A DNA stretch of 48,292 nt, from NCBI RefSeq assembly GCF_000967545.1, contig NZ_JXXV01000031.1, forward strand, positions 1-48,292, written 5' to 3'. The notes below the pieces were generated by a model that was given only the letters and a program-made list of their open reading frames with translations, was not told the DNA's origin and did no database searches. The translations under genes and the position numbers were made by a program. This document shows positions 1-10,229 of the stretch, one piece after another (positions within the stretch are counted from its first letter, which is position 1; each line of letters opens with the position of its first letter). This DNA comes from Vibrio galatheae (lineage in GTDB: Bacteria; Pseudomonadota; Gammaproteobacteria; Enterobacterales; Vibrionaceae).

Positions 1-71
1 TTAACTGACTGGCATTACTCCATTTGGAGCCTTTTTTGGTTGCTTTGTTAGTGGCAAGCAGTGTGAAAGGG

Positions 72-77
72 TATAAT
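72..77 (+). promoter_or_regulatory. Possible -10 box upstream of ligA
   Basis: A perfect TATAAT hexamer lies about 70 bases before the ligA start. A weak -35 candidate (TTAGTG, 48-53) sits 18 bases upstream. The first 144 bases hold no convincing coding sequence, so whether ligA is transcribed from here or from an upstream gene outside the window cannot be settled. Confidence 0.3.
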
Positions 78-120
78 TCCGTATCAAACGTTATGGCCGA
101 CAGGTCTATTCCACCGTTAA

Positions 121-2154
<2,034 letters not shown>

Positions 2155-2170
2155 AAGCTCACTGCTAATG

Positions 2171-2198
2171 AGCCACCTCAATGTAGGTGGCTTTTTTT
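2171..2198 (+). terminator. Rho-independent terminator of ligA
   Basis: The stem AGCCACCT / AGGTGGCT closes a short loop and is followed by seven T residues, beginning 16 bases after the ligA stop. Confidence 0.9.
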
Positions 2199-2649
2199 AT
2201 ATCGAAAATAAAATTGAATTATCCCCCTTCATAATCCTTACTTTCCTTCTGTGAAGCTGATCTTGTTCAATGTAATCGACATGAGTTCAGGTCTGTCTAT
2301 GCGACGCACTTCAAATTGAATTTGAGTTGAATTTTTATATCTAATTGTTTTTTATGAATTTATTTTCTTTTGTGTTTTTTGTTGATAGGTGGGGCGATCT
2401 AGATCACTAGAATTATAAAAATTTGTGGCTGGTCATATTTTTTTACATGAAAATTAAGTTCTGGTTGATGTTTTTTGTCGCGAAGTTAGTCTGAACCACA
2501 TGGATACACGGTGTGTATGCAGGAAATAGAAAACTAAGTGTTAATGACTAATTCAAGGTTTTCACATAGGAAATGATTTCTCCCTTCGGCGGCCAACTTA
2601 AGGTGAGAAAAACAATAAGACAGCTATATCCATTTTTAGGAGTTTTTCC
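2199..2649 (+). promoter_or_regulatory. Long AT-rich porin leader and control region
   Basis: About 450 bases without a gene, AT-rich, ahead of the porin. The only recognisable element is a CRP-like dyad at 2393-2408 (GGCGA-N6-TCACT, 7 of 10 consensus half-site positions with exact spacing). The ribosome-binding site AGGAG is at 2638-2642. Long regulated leaders are common for Vibrio porins, but no ToxR or sRNA site could be assigned with confidence. Confidence 0.4.
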
Positions 2650-3720
2650 ATGGACAAAATGTTTAAACGTACACTTTTAGGCGCGGCAGTGGCAACAGCT
2701 GCAATGTCTGGTTCTGCAAACGCAGCGATTGAACTAGCAGGTAAAGCGGTTCAATTTTACGGCCAAGCTGCAGGTAACATCACTCTAATCGACGCTAACA
2801 ACACTCAGAGCGTTGGTGCTGATCTTGAATCTCGTATTGGTTTCCGCGGTGTTGTTGAGTTTGATGACATTGCGCCGAACTTTATTTGGCAGATGGAAGG
2901 CGGTAACGCTAACAATGGTGATAAAACAGGCGGCCTTGGTGCGCGTGATACTTATCTTGGTCTAGAGTTTGAAGGTGTAGGTCAATTGAAGTATGGTCGT
3001 CAGTTAGTTGCCGCATACAACTATGTAGACTGGCCACACTCAAATCCAGGTCTAGGTAATGTATTTGACTGGAACAACGATATTAGTGGTGGTTACCAAG
3101 ATCGTGCTGACAGTGTTATCAGATTTGACTCTGCAACATGGGGCGGCTTCAACTTCCAAGCTACCTTAAGTGGTATGACTCAAGATACAGATCAAATGGT
3201 GTCAAGTGTAGGTGCATCTTTCTCCAAAGAGACATTCAGCATTCACGGTGGCTATTATCACCAAGGCTCATACGAGCAGTCAGTAGATGAGCCTACAAAG
3301 TATACATTTGACTCTAACGGCAACGTAGTTATTAGCGATGAGTGGACTGAGTGGAATAACTCGGGTGCAATGGATAAAGAAACGGTTGAAAGTCGCAATT
3401 ATGCCATTTTGGGTGCTTCTATTTATCTAGGTGACTTCACGTTAACTGGTGCTTACAAAGCAATGGAAGTTGGCAGTATTGGTCAAAATGCATACTCGGC
3501 TACAGCACAATATGTTATCAATAGCAAATATGTACTGAAAGCGGGCTATGCTGCGACAGATGATGCTGATGGCACTACAAACACTGCCGACCAAGCTATT
3601 ACTGCTCGATTTGGTTACCTACTACCAAGTTCATACTGGTACATTGACTCACGTAACTATGAGTTCGATGGTGGTGATTGGGGACACCGTGTACTACTAG
3701 GTATGGAATACTACTTCTAA
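2650..3720 (+). CDS. Outer-membrane general porin (trimeric 16-strand type)
   Basis: Forms a water-filled diffusion channel for small hydrophilic solutes in the outer membrane. The start ATG follows an AGGAG site at 7 bases. Residues 1-25 are a signal peptide ending ANA before AIELAGKAVQFYGQ, the usual first beta strand of Gram-negative porins. The rest is alternating amphipathic strands, contains the charged, aromatic constriction-type sequence GLGARDTYLGLEFEGVGQLKYGR, as in OmpC-like porins, and ends with Phe (GMEYYF), the BAM-recognition residue. Its 356 residues fit the family. It is not clearly OmpU or OmpT by eye, so no symbol is given. Flanked by terminators, hence monocistronic. The upstream CRP-like site suggests carbon control (inference). 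Confidence 0.9.
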   Translation: MDKMFKRTLLGAAVATAAMSGSANAAIELAGKAVQFYGQAAGNITLIDANNTQSVGADLESRIGFRGVVEFDDIAPNFIWQMEGGNANNGDKTGGLGARDTYLGLEFEGVGQLKYGRQLVAAYNYVDWPHSNPGLGNVFDWNNDISGGYQDRADSVIRFDSATWGGFNFQATLSGMTQDTDQMVSSVGASFSKETFSIHGGYYHQGSYEQSVDEPTKYTFDSNGNVVISDEWTEWNNSGAMDKETVESRNYAILGASIYLGDFTLTGAYKAMEVGSIGQNAYSATAQYVINSKYVLKAGYAATDDADGTTNTADQAITARFGYLLPSSYWYIDSRNYEFDGGDWGHRVLLGMEYYF

Positions 3721-3746
3721 TCGAAGTTAAGTTATTATGACTAGTC

Positions 3747-3777
3747 AAAGAGCATTCTTCAGGGGATGCTCTTTTTA
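3747..3777 (+). terminator. Terminator of the porin gene
   Basis: Stem AGAGCAT (3749-3755) / ATGCTCT (3766-3772), followed by a T run, 28 bases after the porin stop. Confidence 0.85.
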
Positions 3778-3793
3778 CTCAAGGAGAAAATAA

Positions 3794-4558
3794 ATGAAAG
3801 TGATAAAAACGTTGTTTGTTGTTGGTGCTATGGTTGCTTCATTTGCTCCGAGAGCGGAAGTAAATATAGATTTTCATAGCGACATCTCACCGTTATTGGT
3901 TGGAGGTGACATTGTAGGGTATTCCTTTTTTGATAAGTCAGTTTACACCATGGACGATGGTAAAGGTCAAATCGTCTTCAGAATATCCAAGCTTGTAGAT
4001 AAACTTGGCGAAAAAGAGAAATTCAATTCAAAAGCATATGTAGTAACGTTTGATGAAACGAACCAGGAGCTCTTTATTGAACCTGATGTAAAGATTACTA
4101 GGTTAGAGCAGGCAGAAGCATTTGAGGTTGAGCCGAGCTTCTCAATTAAAAACAAGCAAGGCCAAAGTATTAAGTTTATATTGGACGAATTACCTAGCCT
4201 GGGTGGGATCAGTAGAGACTACGAAAAAGAGCTCGCAAAATATAATAAAAAACATTATCCAGAATTAGCAGTAGCTTCAGCGACCATAGCAACGGCAAGT
4301 GAATCTGAACCTGTACAACAAAAACAAAAAGAACAGTCGCTAGGTAATAATGAGCCTAATATGTTTGAATATTGGGTAAAACAAGCCAGCAATTCTGAGG
4401 TTGAACAGTTTGCAGATATTGCCCTTGAAGGAAGAAAAATGTCAGCTCTCACTATTCCGAATGATGCATCTCAACCTGTGCAAATGCTAGGTTATTGGTT
4501 TAACAAAGCTAGTGTTGAGGAAAAAAAGAAGATCCTAGCATACTTGATTAGCTTGTAA
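3794..4558 (+). CDS. DUF2057 (UPF0319/YccT-like) periplasmic protein
   Basis: A 254-residue protein with a signal peptide at about 1-21 (charged MKVIK, hydrophobic core, then PRA before EVNIDF). The part from 22 to about 150 matches the DUF2057 pattern: an early strand with a GG turn, then GKGQIVFRISK, followed by FDETNQELFIEPDVKITRLEQAEAF-type strands. Enterobacterial YccT/CsgI of this family modulates curli assembly; the role in Vibrio is not established and is not assumed here. Residues 160-200 are a low-complexity Ala/Ser/Gln linker, and a C-terminal tail (about 195-254) holds two similar segments, FEYWVKQAS and LGYWFNKAS, each followed by Glu-rich helix. Preceded by AAGGAGA; the porin terminator separates it from the porin. 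Confidence 0.75.
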   Translation: MKVIKTLFVVGAMVASFAPRAEVNIDFHSDISPLLVGGDIVGYSFFDKSVYTMDDGKGQIVFRISKLVDKLGEKEKFNSKAYVVTFDETNQELFIEPDVKITRLEQAEAFEVEPSFSIKNKQGQSIKFILDELPSLGGISRDYEKELAKYNKKHYPELAVASATIATASESEPVQQKQKEQSLGNNEPNMFEYWVKQASNSEVEQFADIALEGRKMSALTIPNDASQPVQMLGYWFNKASVEEKKKILAYLISL

Positions 4559-4570
4559 TCTATAACGAAT

Positions 4571-4600
4571 CGCACTCAAAACTTGTTGAGTGCGGTTATT
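4571..4600 (+). terminator. Shared hairpin between convergent genes
   Basis: A nine-base-pair stem CGCACTCAA (4571-4579) / TTGAGTGCG (4586-4594) lies between the DUF2057 stop and the end of the minus-strand small gene. The following bases are T-rich but interrupted, so it is a modest terminator. Confidence 0.6.
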
Positions 4601-4603
4601 GTT

Positions 4604-4777
4604 TCAGTAAATTATCTTACCATTTTGCATTTTACACACTTCTCTCGGTACATAGTCCCTTTTACCATCTGGATACTCACAATCTACAAAGGGCCCCATT
4701 TCTCCACTTCCTATAGCCCCAGCAAATAATGAGGAAGAAAATAGCCCAGCCATCAGTACTGTTAACAAGCGTTTCAT
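4604..4777 (-). CDS. Small secreted Cys-pair protein, 57 residues
   Basis: Found by reading the minus strand between the DUF2057 gene and cnoX. It starts with ATG preceded by AGGAG at about 8 bases. Residues 1-19 (MKRLLTVLMAGLFSSSLFA) form a clear signal peptide, and the mature part of about 38 residues holds two cysteines (33 and 48) in CEYPDGKRDYVPREVC, likely a disulfide loop, ending KIIY. The protein is expected to be periplasmic or outer-membrane associated. I do not recognise a family. A dyad ATATCAC-N4-GTGATAT lies 26 bases upstream and may be an operator. The combination of ribosome-binding site, signal peptide and paired cysteines argues for a real gene despite its length. Confidence 0.7.
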   Translation of the reverse strand: MKRLLTVLMAGLFSSSLFAGAIGSGEMGPFVDCEYPDGKRDYVPREVCKMQNGKIIY

Positions 4778-4802
4778 AACCTATCTCCTATATTTGAAGC
4801 TG

Positions 4803-4820
4803 ATATCACTACCGTGATAT
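4803..4820 (-). promoter_or_regulatory. Operator-like dyad upstream of the small secreted protein
   Basis: Perfect inverted repeat ATATCAC-TACC-GTGATAT centred about 35 bases before the start codon of the 57-residue protein. It could be a repressor site or a leader hairpin; no regulator can be named. Confidence 0.4.
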
Positions 4821-5126
4821 ATCTAGTATGTGCGCAGCGTTATAAAGATCAAAACATATTTCTTAAAGCGTTTTTTCATATGACAAATTAAGAACCTACA
4901 CATATGTCAACAAGTTGATAGCTAGCTGAAAATACCAGATAGTTTGTTATTTAGCCGCCCTCTAGTTTTTTAAGGGGGTCTGTTAAACCTGTTTCCTCGA
5001 CCACAACCAACTGCTTATCGACACAAACGTTGCATATGTTGTTTACTAGAGTTGCCAGCGCATTGGAATAACCGTGAGCAAGAAACCTATTGCCCAAACT
5101 GATAGGCCTAAACAGATGACAAGTAA
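4821..5126. other. Intergenic stretch without a supported gene
   Basis: Roughly 300 bases between the small secreted protein and cnoX. A 42-codon open frame (4974-5102, plus strand) with four cysteines has no usable start codon and was not accepted. No RNA gene or repeat is evident. Confidence 0.5.
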
Positions 5127-5150
5127 AAAAGCCGGTAAAAACCGGCTTTT
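5127..5150 (-). terminator. Terminator of cnoX (bidirectional appearance)
   Basis: Stem AAAGCCGGT / ACCGGCTTT with a short A loop. On the minus strand it is followed by a run of T, 21 bases after the cnoX stop. Confidence 0.85.
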
Positions 5151-5170
5151 AGTCATTGATTTAGCAAGCC

Positions 5171-6025
5171 TTAGTAGAGAATGGAATAAAGTTGGCGTCG
5201 GTATTTTCCTGCTACTGGGTTGCCCTGGCCTAAGGCAGATAGAATATCCATAAAGGATTTCCTAATTTCTCCGTCGAGGGCATTTAAATCACCTCGCACA
5301 ATATTCCACAATAGTTCAAGTGCCTCTTCATCACGATTAACCTGATGGTATTGAAGTGCGAGCTCGTTGCTCAGTTTTAGATCGCTTGGGTCTTGCGCCA
5401 ATGCTTCCTCAAGAGATTGAATTTCAGGACTATTTGCCGCTTGTGCATGGAGCTCTAATTTCGCTACTAGACCTTTGTAATAGTTATCTTGATATTCTAG
5501 CGGGATGTGTTCTAGTACTTTCTTCGCTTGATCAAAATTTTGTGTTTCAAGGTAGCAATCAGTGAGCGCAAGCTTTACGTCCCCCTTTTGTTTCAGTTCA
5601 TCTGTTAATCCCTCAAGTAACGGCAGTGCTTGGCTGTGCTGCCCACTTTGAATAAGCTCAATAGCCTGTTTCAAATTCAGTTCGTCTTGGCTTGGCAGGT
5701 GTTTGATTAGCATTTGTTGAATAGCAGTGAGCGATTGTGGGCCACCCATTCCATCGACAGCTTGTCCATTAATAAACAGGGCGATAGTTGGTAATGCTTG
5801 AACTCCAAACTGGCTCGCAATCATCTGTTCTTGTTCACAGTTCAGTAGAGCGAGGGTAAAGGCGCCGTTGTATTGTTGTGCGAGCATTTGTAGCTCAGGG
5901 ATAACTTGCGCACTTTCTTCACTCATCGGTGCCCAAAAGTGGATAAGTACCGGGGTTTGCATTGACCCTTCCAGCACCTGACGGAAGTTTTGTTCGTTTA
6001 GCTCAACAATAAATGGGGACTGCAT
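5171..6025 (-). CDS. cnoX: Chaperedoxin CnoX (YbbN), thioredoxin-like with TPR tail
   Basis: In E. coli CnoX is a stress-activated holdase that protects proteins from over-oxidation and hands substrates to GroEL. I place the start at an internal ATG (MQSPFIVELNEQNF), 18 codons inside the longest frame: it has AAGGA upstream and gives 284 residues, the E. coli length. Residues 1-110 are a thioredoxin fold, but the usual WCGPC is replaced by WAPMSEES, so no redox CxxC is present, as in the E. coli protein, which also lacks a full CxxC. Residues from about 115 are TPR-like helices ending GKYRRQLYSILY, very similar to the E. coli end. Monocistronic with its own terminator. Confidence 0.93.
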   Translation of the reverse strand: MQSPFIVELNEQNFRQVLEGSMQTPVLIHFWAPMSEESAQVIPELQMLAQQYNGAFTLALLNCEQEQMIASQFGVQALPTIALFINGQAVDGMGGPQSLTAIQQMLIKHLPSQDELNLKQAIELIQSGQHSQALPLLEGLTDELKQKGDVKLALTDCYLETQNFDQAKKVLEHIPLEYQDNYYKGLVAKLELHAQAANSPEIQSLEEALAQDPSDLKLSNELALQYHQVNRDEEALELLWNIVRGDLNALDGEIRKSFMDILSALGQGNPVAGKYRRQLYSILY

Positions 6026-6125
6026 CAATGAATTCCTTGCAACAAAGTCTGTAAGGCAAAGATATGGGTTGATAACCAAGAGTTCAAGGTAAGAGTTTGA
6101 ATTAGTGTTGATATCACGGCCTAAA

Positions 6126-6158
6126 ACAAATACACCGCCAAAAAGGCGGTGTATTTGT
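6126..6158 (-). terminator. Strong hairpin terminator after the 21-residue ORF
   Basis: A perfect 14-base-pair stem (ACAAATACACCGCC, 6126-6139, with its complement at 6145-6158) closes a five-base loop. On the minus strand the 3' side runs into TTTT. It ends the transcript that carries the small ORF at 6185-6250, and perhaps also the SDR gene. Confidence 0.75.
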
Positions 6159-6184
6159 TGTCCCGAAAGGGCAAGCGAAGGTGT

Positions 6185-6250
6185 CTATAAAACCATAAAC
6201 AAGGTTAGCGCAACACCCACACTCAGCCAGTTTAACTGGTTTAAAGTCAT
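6185..6250 (-). CDS. Putative 21-residue membrane microprotein
   Basis: Reading the minus strand between the SDR gene and the 6126-6158 terminator gives MTLNQLNWLSVGVALTLFMVL, ending TAG. After a polar eight-residue N-terminus the remainder is one hydrophobic stretch of about 13 residues, typical of bacterial membrane microproteins. A weak GGAA site lies about 7 bases before the ATG, and the strong terminator follows 26 bases after the stop. No family is recognised. At this length chance is possible. It could be translated from the SDR transcript or from its own short mRNA. Confidence 0.4.
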   Translation of the reverse strand: MTLNQLNWLSVGVALTLFMVL

Positions 6251-6353
6251 ATTATATTCCGAATGTAGCGCTTGAATTTATTGATAGGGCTATACCCTGA
6301 CTATTAATCTAGCGTCTTAGTGTTACGGAATAATTACAAGCTTACATAATTTA

Positions 6354-7181
6354 TCATGCAGCGCGTCGCAAAATTTTATCTAATGCCCGAGCTGGTAGTA
6401 CTCGTTTTAACACCGCAAAAACTTTTGTAGGTGTAGTGATTCGATAGCGAATTTTAGGTTTATTAGCCTCAAGAGCGTGAATTAAAGGTGTGATACAAGA
6501 CTCTGCTGGTAAGACAAATGCGTTGCTTGAGGTGTCACTATTAAGTCTGTCCATCTGGCGTCGATACTGCTGTTCATGAGCGCTACCTTCAATAGTTATC
6601 CAACGTTTAAAGGCATTTAGGGCATTGGCGCGAAATTGTGTTTCTATTGGCCCAGGTTCGATCAAGCTGATATGAATATCGCTTCCCATAAGCTCTAACC
6701 TCAAGGTATCACTCCAACCTTCAATAGCAAATTTAGAGGCATTATAGGCGCCGCGATATTTCATAGCGGCAAAGCCTAGTACAGAGCTATTTTGTACAAT
6801 GCGCCCATAACCTTGCTTGCGCATTATTGGCAGCACCGCGCGCACTAGTTGATGCCAACCAAAAAAGTTTGTTTCAAACTGCTCTCTCAAGCCGTCAGTT
6901 GGGAGGTCTTCCAATGCTCCGGGTTGCCCATACGCACCATTGTTAAATAATGCGTCGAGTTTGCCGTTGGTAAGTTCTAAAGTCTGTCTAACCGCATTGT
7001 TGATGCTGTTACTATCTGCGAGATCGAGCTGAATGCAGGTGAGACCTTCATCTTGTAGCCGTTTTACGTCTGCTAATTGGCGGCAAGAGGCGATAACTTG
7101 ATAACCTCTTTTGTGTAGAGCGTGTGCGCAGACATAACCTATCCCAGTTGAACAACCGGTGATTAAAATCGATTTTTTCAT
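6354..7181 (-). CDS. Short-chain dehydrogenase/reductase (classical SDR)
   Basis: A cytoplasmic NAD(P)-dependent oxidoreductase; the substrate is unknown. The 275 residues show the Rossmann glycine motif TGCSTGIG (9-15 region), NNGAYG (80-85, the NNAG equivalent), the catalytic Ser at NSSV (132/133), Tyr146 and Lys150 in YNASK, and PGPIET after the active site. An Arg at the end of the second beta strand (SCRQ) favours NADPH over NADH (inference). It resembles E. coli YbbO-type SDRs that act on hydrophobic aldehydes or ketosteroid-like substrates. It lies 41 bases downstream of the YfcH-like gene and is probably co-transcribed with it. Confidence 0.88.
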   Translation of the reverse strand: MKKSILITGCSTGIGYVCAHALHKRGYQVIASCRQLADVKRLQDEGLTCIQLDLADSNSINNAVRQTLELTNGKLDALFNNGAYGQPGALEDLPTDGLREQFETNFFGWHQLVRAVLPIMRKQGYGRIVQNSSVLGFAAMKYRGAYNASKFAIEGWSDTLRLELMGSDIHISLIEPGPIETQFRANALNAFKRWITIEGSAHEQQYRRQMDRLNSDTSSNAFVLPAESCITPLIHALEANKPKIRYRITTPTKVFAVLKRVLPARALDKILRRAA

Positions 7182-7222
7182 TTCAAATCATTCATATATT
7201 TTGTTGTAGCAAGAGTAGCGAA

Positions 7223-8137
7223 TTACTCATGGTGTTGTAACAGGTTCTTAAGGGCGGGTTCGATACGCGAATAGCTAAAATGAAATCCTAGCTCGGTTAA
7301 TTTTTTCGGTTTAGCTCTAATACTGTCAAACAGTAAGACTGAGCTTTCGCCCATGGCGAGCGACATAATCCATTTAGGTGTACGCAGGATATGCGGACGT
7401 TTCAAGGTTTTAGCTAATGTCTGGCTAAACAACAGATTGGTAACAGGATGCGGTGCAGAGAAGTTAAATTCGCCATGAGCATGTGTTGTCTGCATTAAAT
7501 AGATGATGCCACGAACCATATCAAGCATGTGAATCCACGGAATATACTGCCGCCCGCTGCCTAAAGGTCCACCGAATCCGAACCGATATGGAGGCAACAT
7601 TTTCTTTAACGCCCCGCCTTCGGGGGCGAGAACGAAGCCCGTGCGTAGAATGCACACTCGGGTCATGTCAGACCGAGCTCGATTGGCTATTTGTTCCCAT
7701 TGACTACAGACATAATGAGGAAAATCTTGGTTATTTACCTGCAGGCTTTCATCGAAAGGGTGGTTTTGTTGATCGCCATAATAGCCAACCGCCGAGCCAC
7801 TGATAAATACGCTCGGTGGTGTGGTGCTAGCGTGGATTAATTCGACAAGTGTTTCGGTCAATTTCCAGCGACTGTCACAAATGATTTTTTTCTGTTTCTT
7901 TGTCCAACGCCTTTCTGCAATTGGCTCGCCAGCAAGGTTGATGACCGCATCAAAATCGTTGAGATGGTGAAAGCCATCCAGTGAGGATATATAGCTGACG
8001 TTACCCATATCTGTATGGCTAAGGGTGGTTTTTGCCTGTCTAGGATTGCGAGTCAGCAGTACGACTTCATGCGTGGTTAAATGTTTAAGCAGCTCTCGAC
8101 CAATAAAGCCGGTTCCACCCGTGAGCAATACCTTCAT
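7223..8137 (-). CDS. YfcH-like NAD-dependent epimerase (TIGR01777 / SDR39U1)
   Basis: An atypical SDR of the TIGR01777 family whose reaction is not known. Its 304 residues are the usual length. The N-terminus has the dinucleotide motif GGTGFIG (7-13), then INLAGEPIAERRWTKKQK, which is characteristic of this family, and SAVGYYGD containing the presumed catalytic Tyr. The C-terminal DUF1731-type segment (LAMGESSVLLFDSIRAKPKKLTELGF) is also diagnostic. The start ATG has AGAGGA at 6 bases. It leads the two-gene unit with the SDR that follows. Confidence 0.9.
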   Translation of the reverse strand: MKVLLTGGTGFIGRELLKHLTTHEVVLLTRNPRQAKTTLSHTDMGNVSYISSLDGFHHLNDFDAVINLAGEPIAERRWTKKQKKIICDSRWKLTETLVELIHASTTPPSVFISGSAVGYYGDQQNHPFDESLQVNNQDFPHYVCSQWEQIANRARSDMTRVCILRTGFVLAPEGGALKKMLPPYRFGFGGPLGSGRQYIPWIHMLDMVRGIIYLMQTTHAHGEFNFSAPHPVTNLLFSQTLAKTLKRPHILRTPKWIMSLAMGESSVLLFDSIRAKPKKLTELGFHFSYSRIEPALKNLLQHHE

Positions 8138-8363
8138 TTCAATCCTCTTAAGCGATGCAAATCTGCCAAACCAACAGTAACCTTAGTCAACTATTGTTAC
8201 TAATTATAGTTACTTAGCAGTAAATGTGATCACATGTGGCAATATCACAAAATTCACATTTTGTTACCTTTATCATGGCCTACGTTGCTGATATCACATC
8301 AGAAAGACAAAATGTTTGCCATTCTACAAAGACAACAACCTATTGAAGTCGCAAGGAGGCTCA
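8138..8363 (+). promoter_or_regulatory. Divergent control region of the DUF1538 operon
   Basis: Separates the YfcH-like gene from the DUF1538 operon. It contains a perfect 12-base palindrome ATGTGATCACAT (8224-8235), too compact for CRP, and several TCACA half-sites further on. Some regulator probably binds here, but I cannot name it. The ribosome-binding site AGGAGG lies at 8354-8359. Confidence 0.4.
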
Positions 8364-9098
8364 GTGGAAGCAGTGACTGCGCTTATCAAGGCGCTATTGG
8401 GAAGCCTACGTGATCTTATGCCCATCATTATTGTAATCGCTTTCTTTCAACTGGTTGTATTACAAGAACCGCTTCCGAATTTATTGTCGATACTGTTTGG
8501 CCTTGTCCTAGTGATTTTTGGTCTGACGTTTTTTATCTTTGGTCTTGAAATGGGCCTGTTTCCCATCGGCGAAACAATGGCTCAAGCTTTTGCGCGCAAA
8601 GGGAGTGTGTTTTGGTTGCTCACCTTCGCTTTTTGTCTGGGGTTTGGCACCACAGTTGCTGAGCCTGCTTTGACAGCGGTCGCGGACGAAGCCGCTGAGG
8701 TAGCCGCAGAAGGTGGAATGATTCAACACAATGAGCAGTCTATGGAATCCTACGCCAATGGATTGCGCTATACGGTAGCGTTATCTGTTGGTATTGCGAT
8801 CTTACTCGGGGTGCTCAGAATTCTTAAAGGCTGGCCCATCCAATATATGATTATTGGCGGTTATGTCGGCGTGGTTATTCTGACTATGTTTGCTCCTCAA
8901 AGTATTATCGGTGTGGCGTATGATTCTGGTGGCGTAACAACGTCGACAATTACGGTTCCACTCGTAACTGCACTCGGGGTTGGATTAGCTTCTGCGATAA
9001 AAGGTCGTAACCCCATGATCGATGGCTTTGGACTTATCGCGTTTGCTTCTCTACTGCCGATGATGTTTGTCATGATCTTTGGGATGGTGGTGGCATGA
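8364..9098 (+). CDS. DUF1538 membrane protein, first paralogue
   Basis: Integral inner-membrane protein with about six to seven hydrophobic segments; biochemical function unknown. I choose the GTG start because AGGAGG sits 4 bases before it; the longer TTG-initiated frame (8316) has no such site. This gives 244 residues. Conserved polar motifs inside the membrane part are [13 protein letters not shown] (95-107), [16 protein letters not shown] (186-201) and [16 protein letters not shown] (214-229), the signature of the family and suggestive of an ion or substrate path. A soluble acidic loop lies at about 107-130. Its stop overlaps the next start by ATGA, so the two proteins are probably made in equal amounts and may form a heterodimer. 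Confidence 0.88.
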   Translation: MEAVTALIKALLGSLRDLMPIIIVIAFFQLVVLQEPLPNLLSILFGLVLVIFGLTFFIFGLEMGLFPIGETMAQAFARKGSVFWLLTFAFCLGFGTTVAEPALTAVADEAAEVAAEGGMIQHNEQSMESYANGLRYTVALSVGIAILLGVLRILKGWPIQYMIIGGYVGVVILTMFAPQSIIGVAYDSGGVTTSTITVPLVTALGVGLASAIKGRNPMIDGFGLIAFASLLPMMFVMIFGMVVA

Positions 9099-9889
9099 TT
9101 GAATGGAGCCATTTCGTCGACACCTTCATTGGCACGATTAGTGACGTGTTACCGATTGCCACTATCATTTTTGGCTTTCAGTTTGCAGTACTCAAACGCC
9201 CAGTAGCCAACTTACCTAAAGTTATCACTGGCTTTTTCTATGTCATTCTTGGTCTTTCTCTCTTTCTTATTGGTCTCGATCTGGCCTTGTTTCCACTAGG
9301 TGAAGCAATGGCAACACAATTAACCGCCCCAAGTTTTATTGAGCAATTTAAGGTGTCTCTAGGGGCTGATTTCGAGTGGATTGACTACTACTGGGTCTAC
9401 CTGTTTGCTTTTTTTATTGGCTTTAGTACCACCATTGCCGAGCCATCTTTAATTGCGGTGGCGATTAAAGCCAATCAGGTCTCTGGTGGGAGTATTAGTG
9501 TTAACGGTTTACGTATTGCAGTGGCGATTGGCGTTGCGGTTGGCATTTCTTTAGGAAGCTATCGCATCGTGGTTGGTGACCCGATTCATTACTACATCAT
9601 CGTCGGTTACGTTATCGTCGTCATACAAACCTTCTACGCACCTAAACTGATTATTCCCTTGGCCTATGATTCAGGAGGCGTCACTACCTCTACGGTGACG
9701 GTACCACTTGTTGCGGCATTGGGTTTAGGGCTTGCTTCGACGGTTCCGGGACGCAATCCAATGATAGATGGTTTTGGGTTGATTGCATTCGCGAGTTTAT
9801 TCCCCATGATTTCGGTGATGGGGTATGCACAAATCACTCAGTGGTTAAATAAAGATGCTGAGCGGGAGGATAAAGAAAATGCGCTTTAA
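9095..9889 (+). CDS. DUF1538 membrane protein, second paralogue
   Basis: A 264-residue partner of the preceding protein, starting within its stop codon. It repeats the same architecture and motifs: [28 protein letters not shown] and [16 protein letters not shown] are nearly identical to the first copy, while the N-terminal half has diverged. This looks like an old tandem duplication kept as two half-transporters (inference). The C-terminus is a short charged cytoplasmic tail ([13 protein letters not shown]) encoded over the start of the PII-like gene, which overlaps it by 11 bases. Function unknown; a transporter for a small metabolite or ion is the natural guess. Confidence 0.88.
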   Translation: MIEWSHFVDTFIGTISDVLPIATIIFGFQFAVLKRPVANLPKVITGFFYVILGLSLFLIGLDLALFPLGEAMATQLTAPSFIEQFKVSLGADFEWIDYYWVYLFAFFIGFSTTIAEPSLIAVAIKANQVSGGSISVNGLRIAVAIGVAVGISLGSYRIVVGDPIHYYIIVGYVIVVIQTFYAPKLIIPLAYDSGGVTTSTVTVPLVAALGLGLASTVPGRNPMIDGFGLIAFASLFPMISVMGYAQITQWLNKDAEREDKENAL

Positions 9890-10229
9890 ATTGCTATTGG
9901 CTTTTGTTGAAGACAGCAAAACAGATGTGGTGTTAGATGCAGCGCGTAAGGCGGGAGCAACTGGTGCCACAGTGATCAATAACGCTAGGGGGGAAGGCCT
10001 GAATCAAAAGAAAACCTTCTTTGGCCTAACCCTTGATGTACAAAAAGACGTCTTACTGTTTGTGGTCGAAGAGCATCTATCTAGGCATATTCTTGAGACG
10101 ATAGGAGAGGTGGGTGAGTTTGATCAGGAATCGGGACAAGGTATTGCTATTCAGATTGATATTGAAGATGCCGTTGGTGTAGCACACCAAGTCGAGACGT
10201 TAACTAAGGTCGTGGAGGACGAATTATGA
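9879..10229 (+). CDS. PII-like signal protein (DUF1538-associated)
   Basis: Starts at an internal ATG ([12 protein letters not shown]) with GGGAGGA 8-9 bases upstream; the frame is open further upstream only inside the DUF1538 gene. The 116 residues follow the PII ferredoxin-like plan: beta strand, helix DVVLDAARKAGATGATV, a shortened T-loop region with ARGEG, the strand DVLLFVVEE, helix, and GIAIQIDIEDAVG in the place of the PII C-terminal strand. The GlnB uridylylation Tyr and full T-loop are absent, so it is not a classical nitrogen regulator. PII relatives bind adenine nucleotides and block or open membrane partners (AmtB, SbtA), which suggests control of the two DUF1538 proteins. Confidence 0.8.
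   Translation: MRFKLLLAFVEDSKTDVVLDAARKAGATGATVINNARGEGLNQKKTFFGLTLDVQKDVLLFVVEEHLSRHILETIGEVGEFDQESGQGIAIQIDIEDAVGVAHQVETLTKVVEDEL

Noticed and set aside
4974..5102. 42-codon plus-strand frame rich in cysteine (CICCLLELPAHW ... YCPN)
   Set aside because: It follows an in-frame stop and has no ATG, GTG or TTG start or ribosome-binding site; too short to call a remnant without a homologue.
5171..6025. CnoX as a damaged thioredoxin because it lacks CxxC
   Set aside because: Absence of a full CxxC is normal for this family; length and the C-terminal TPR part are intact.
8224..8235. Palindrome ATGTGATCACAT as a CRP site
   Set aside because: The half-sites touch; CRP needs six bases between TGTGA and TCACA. 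Some other regulator may use it.
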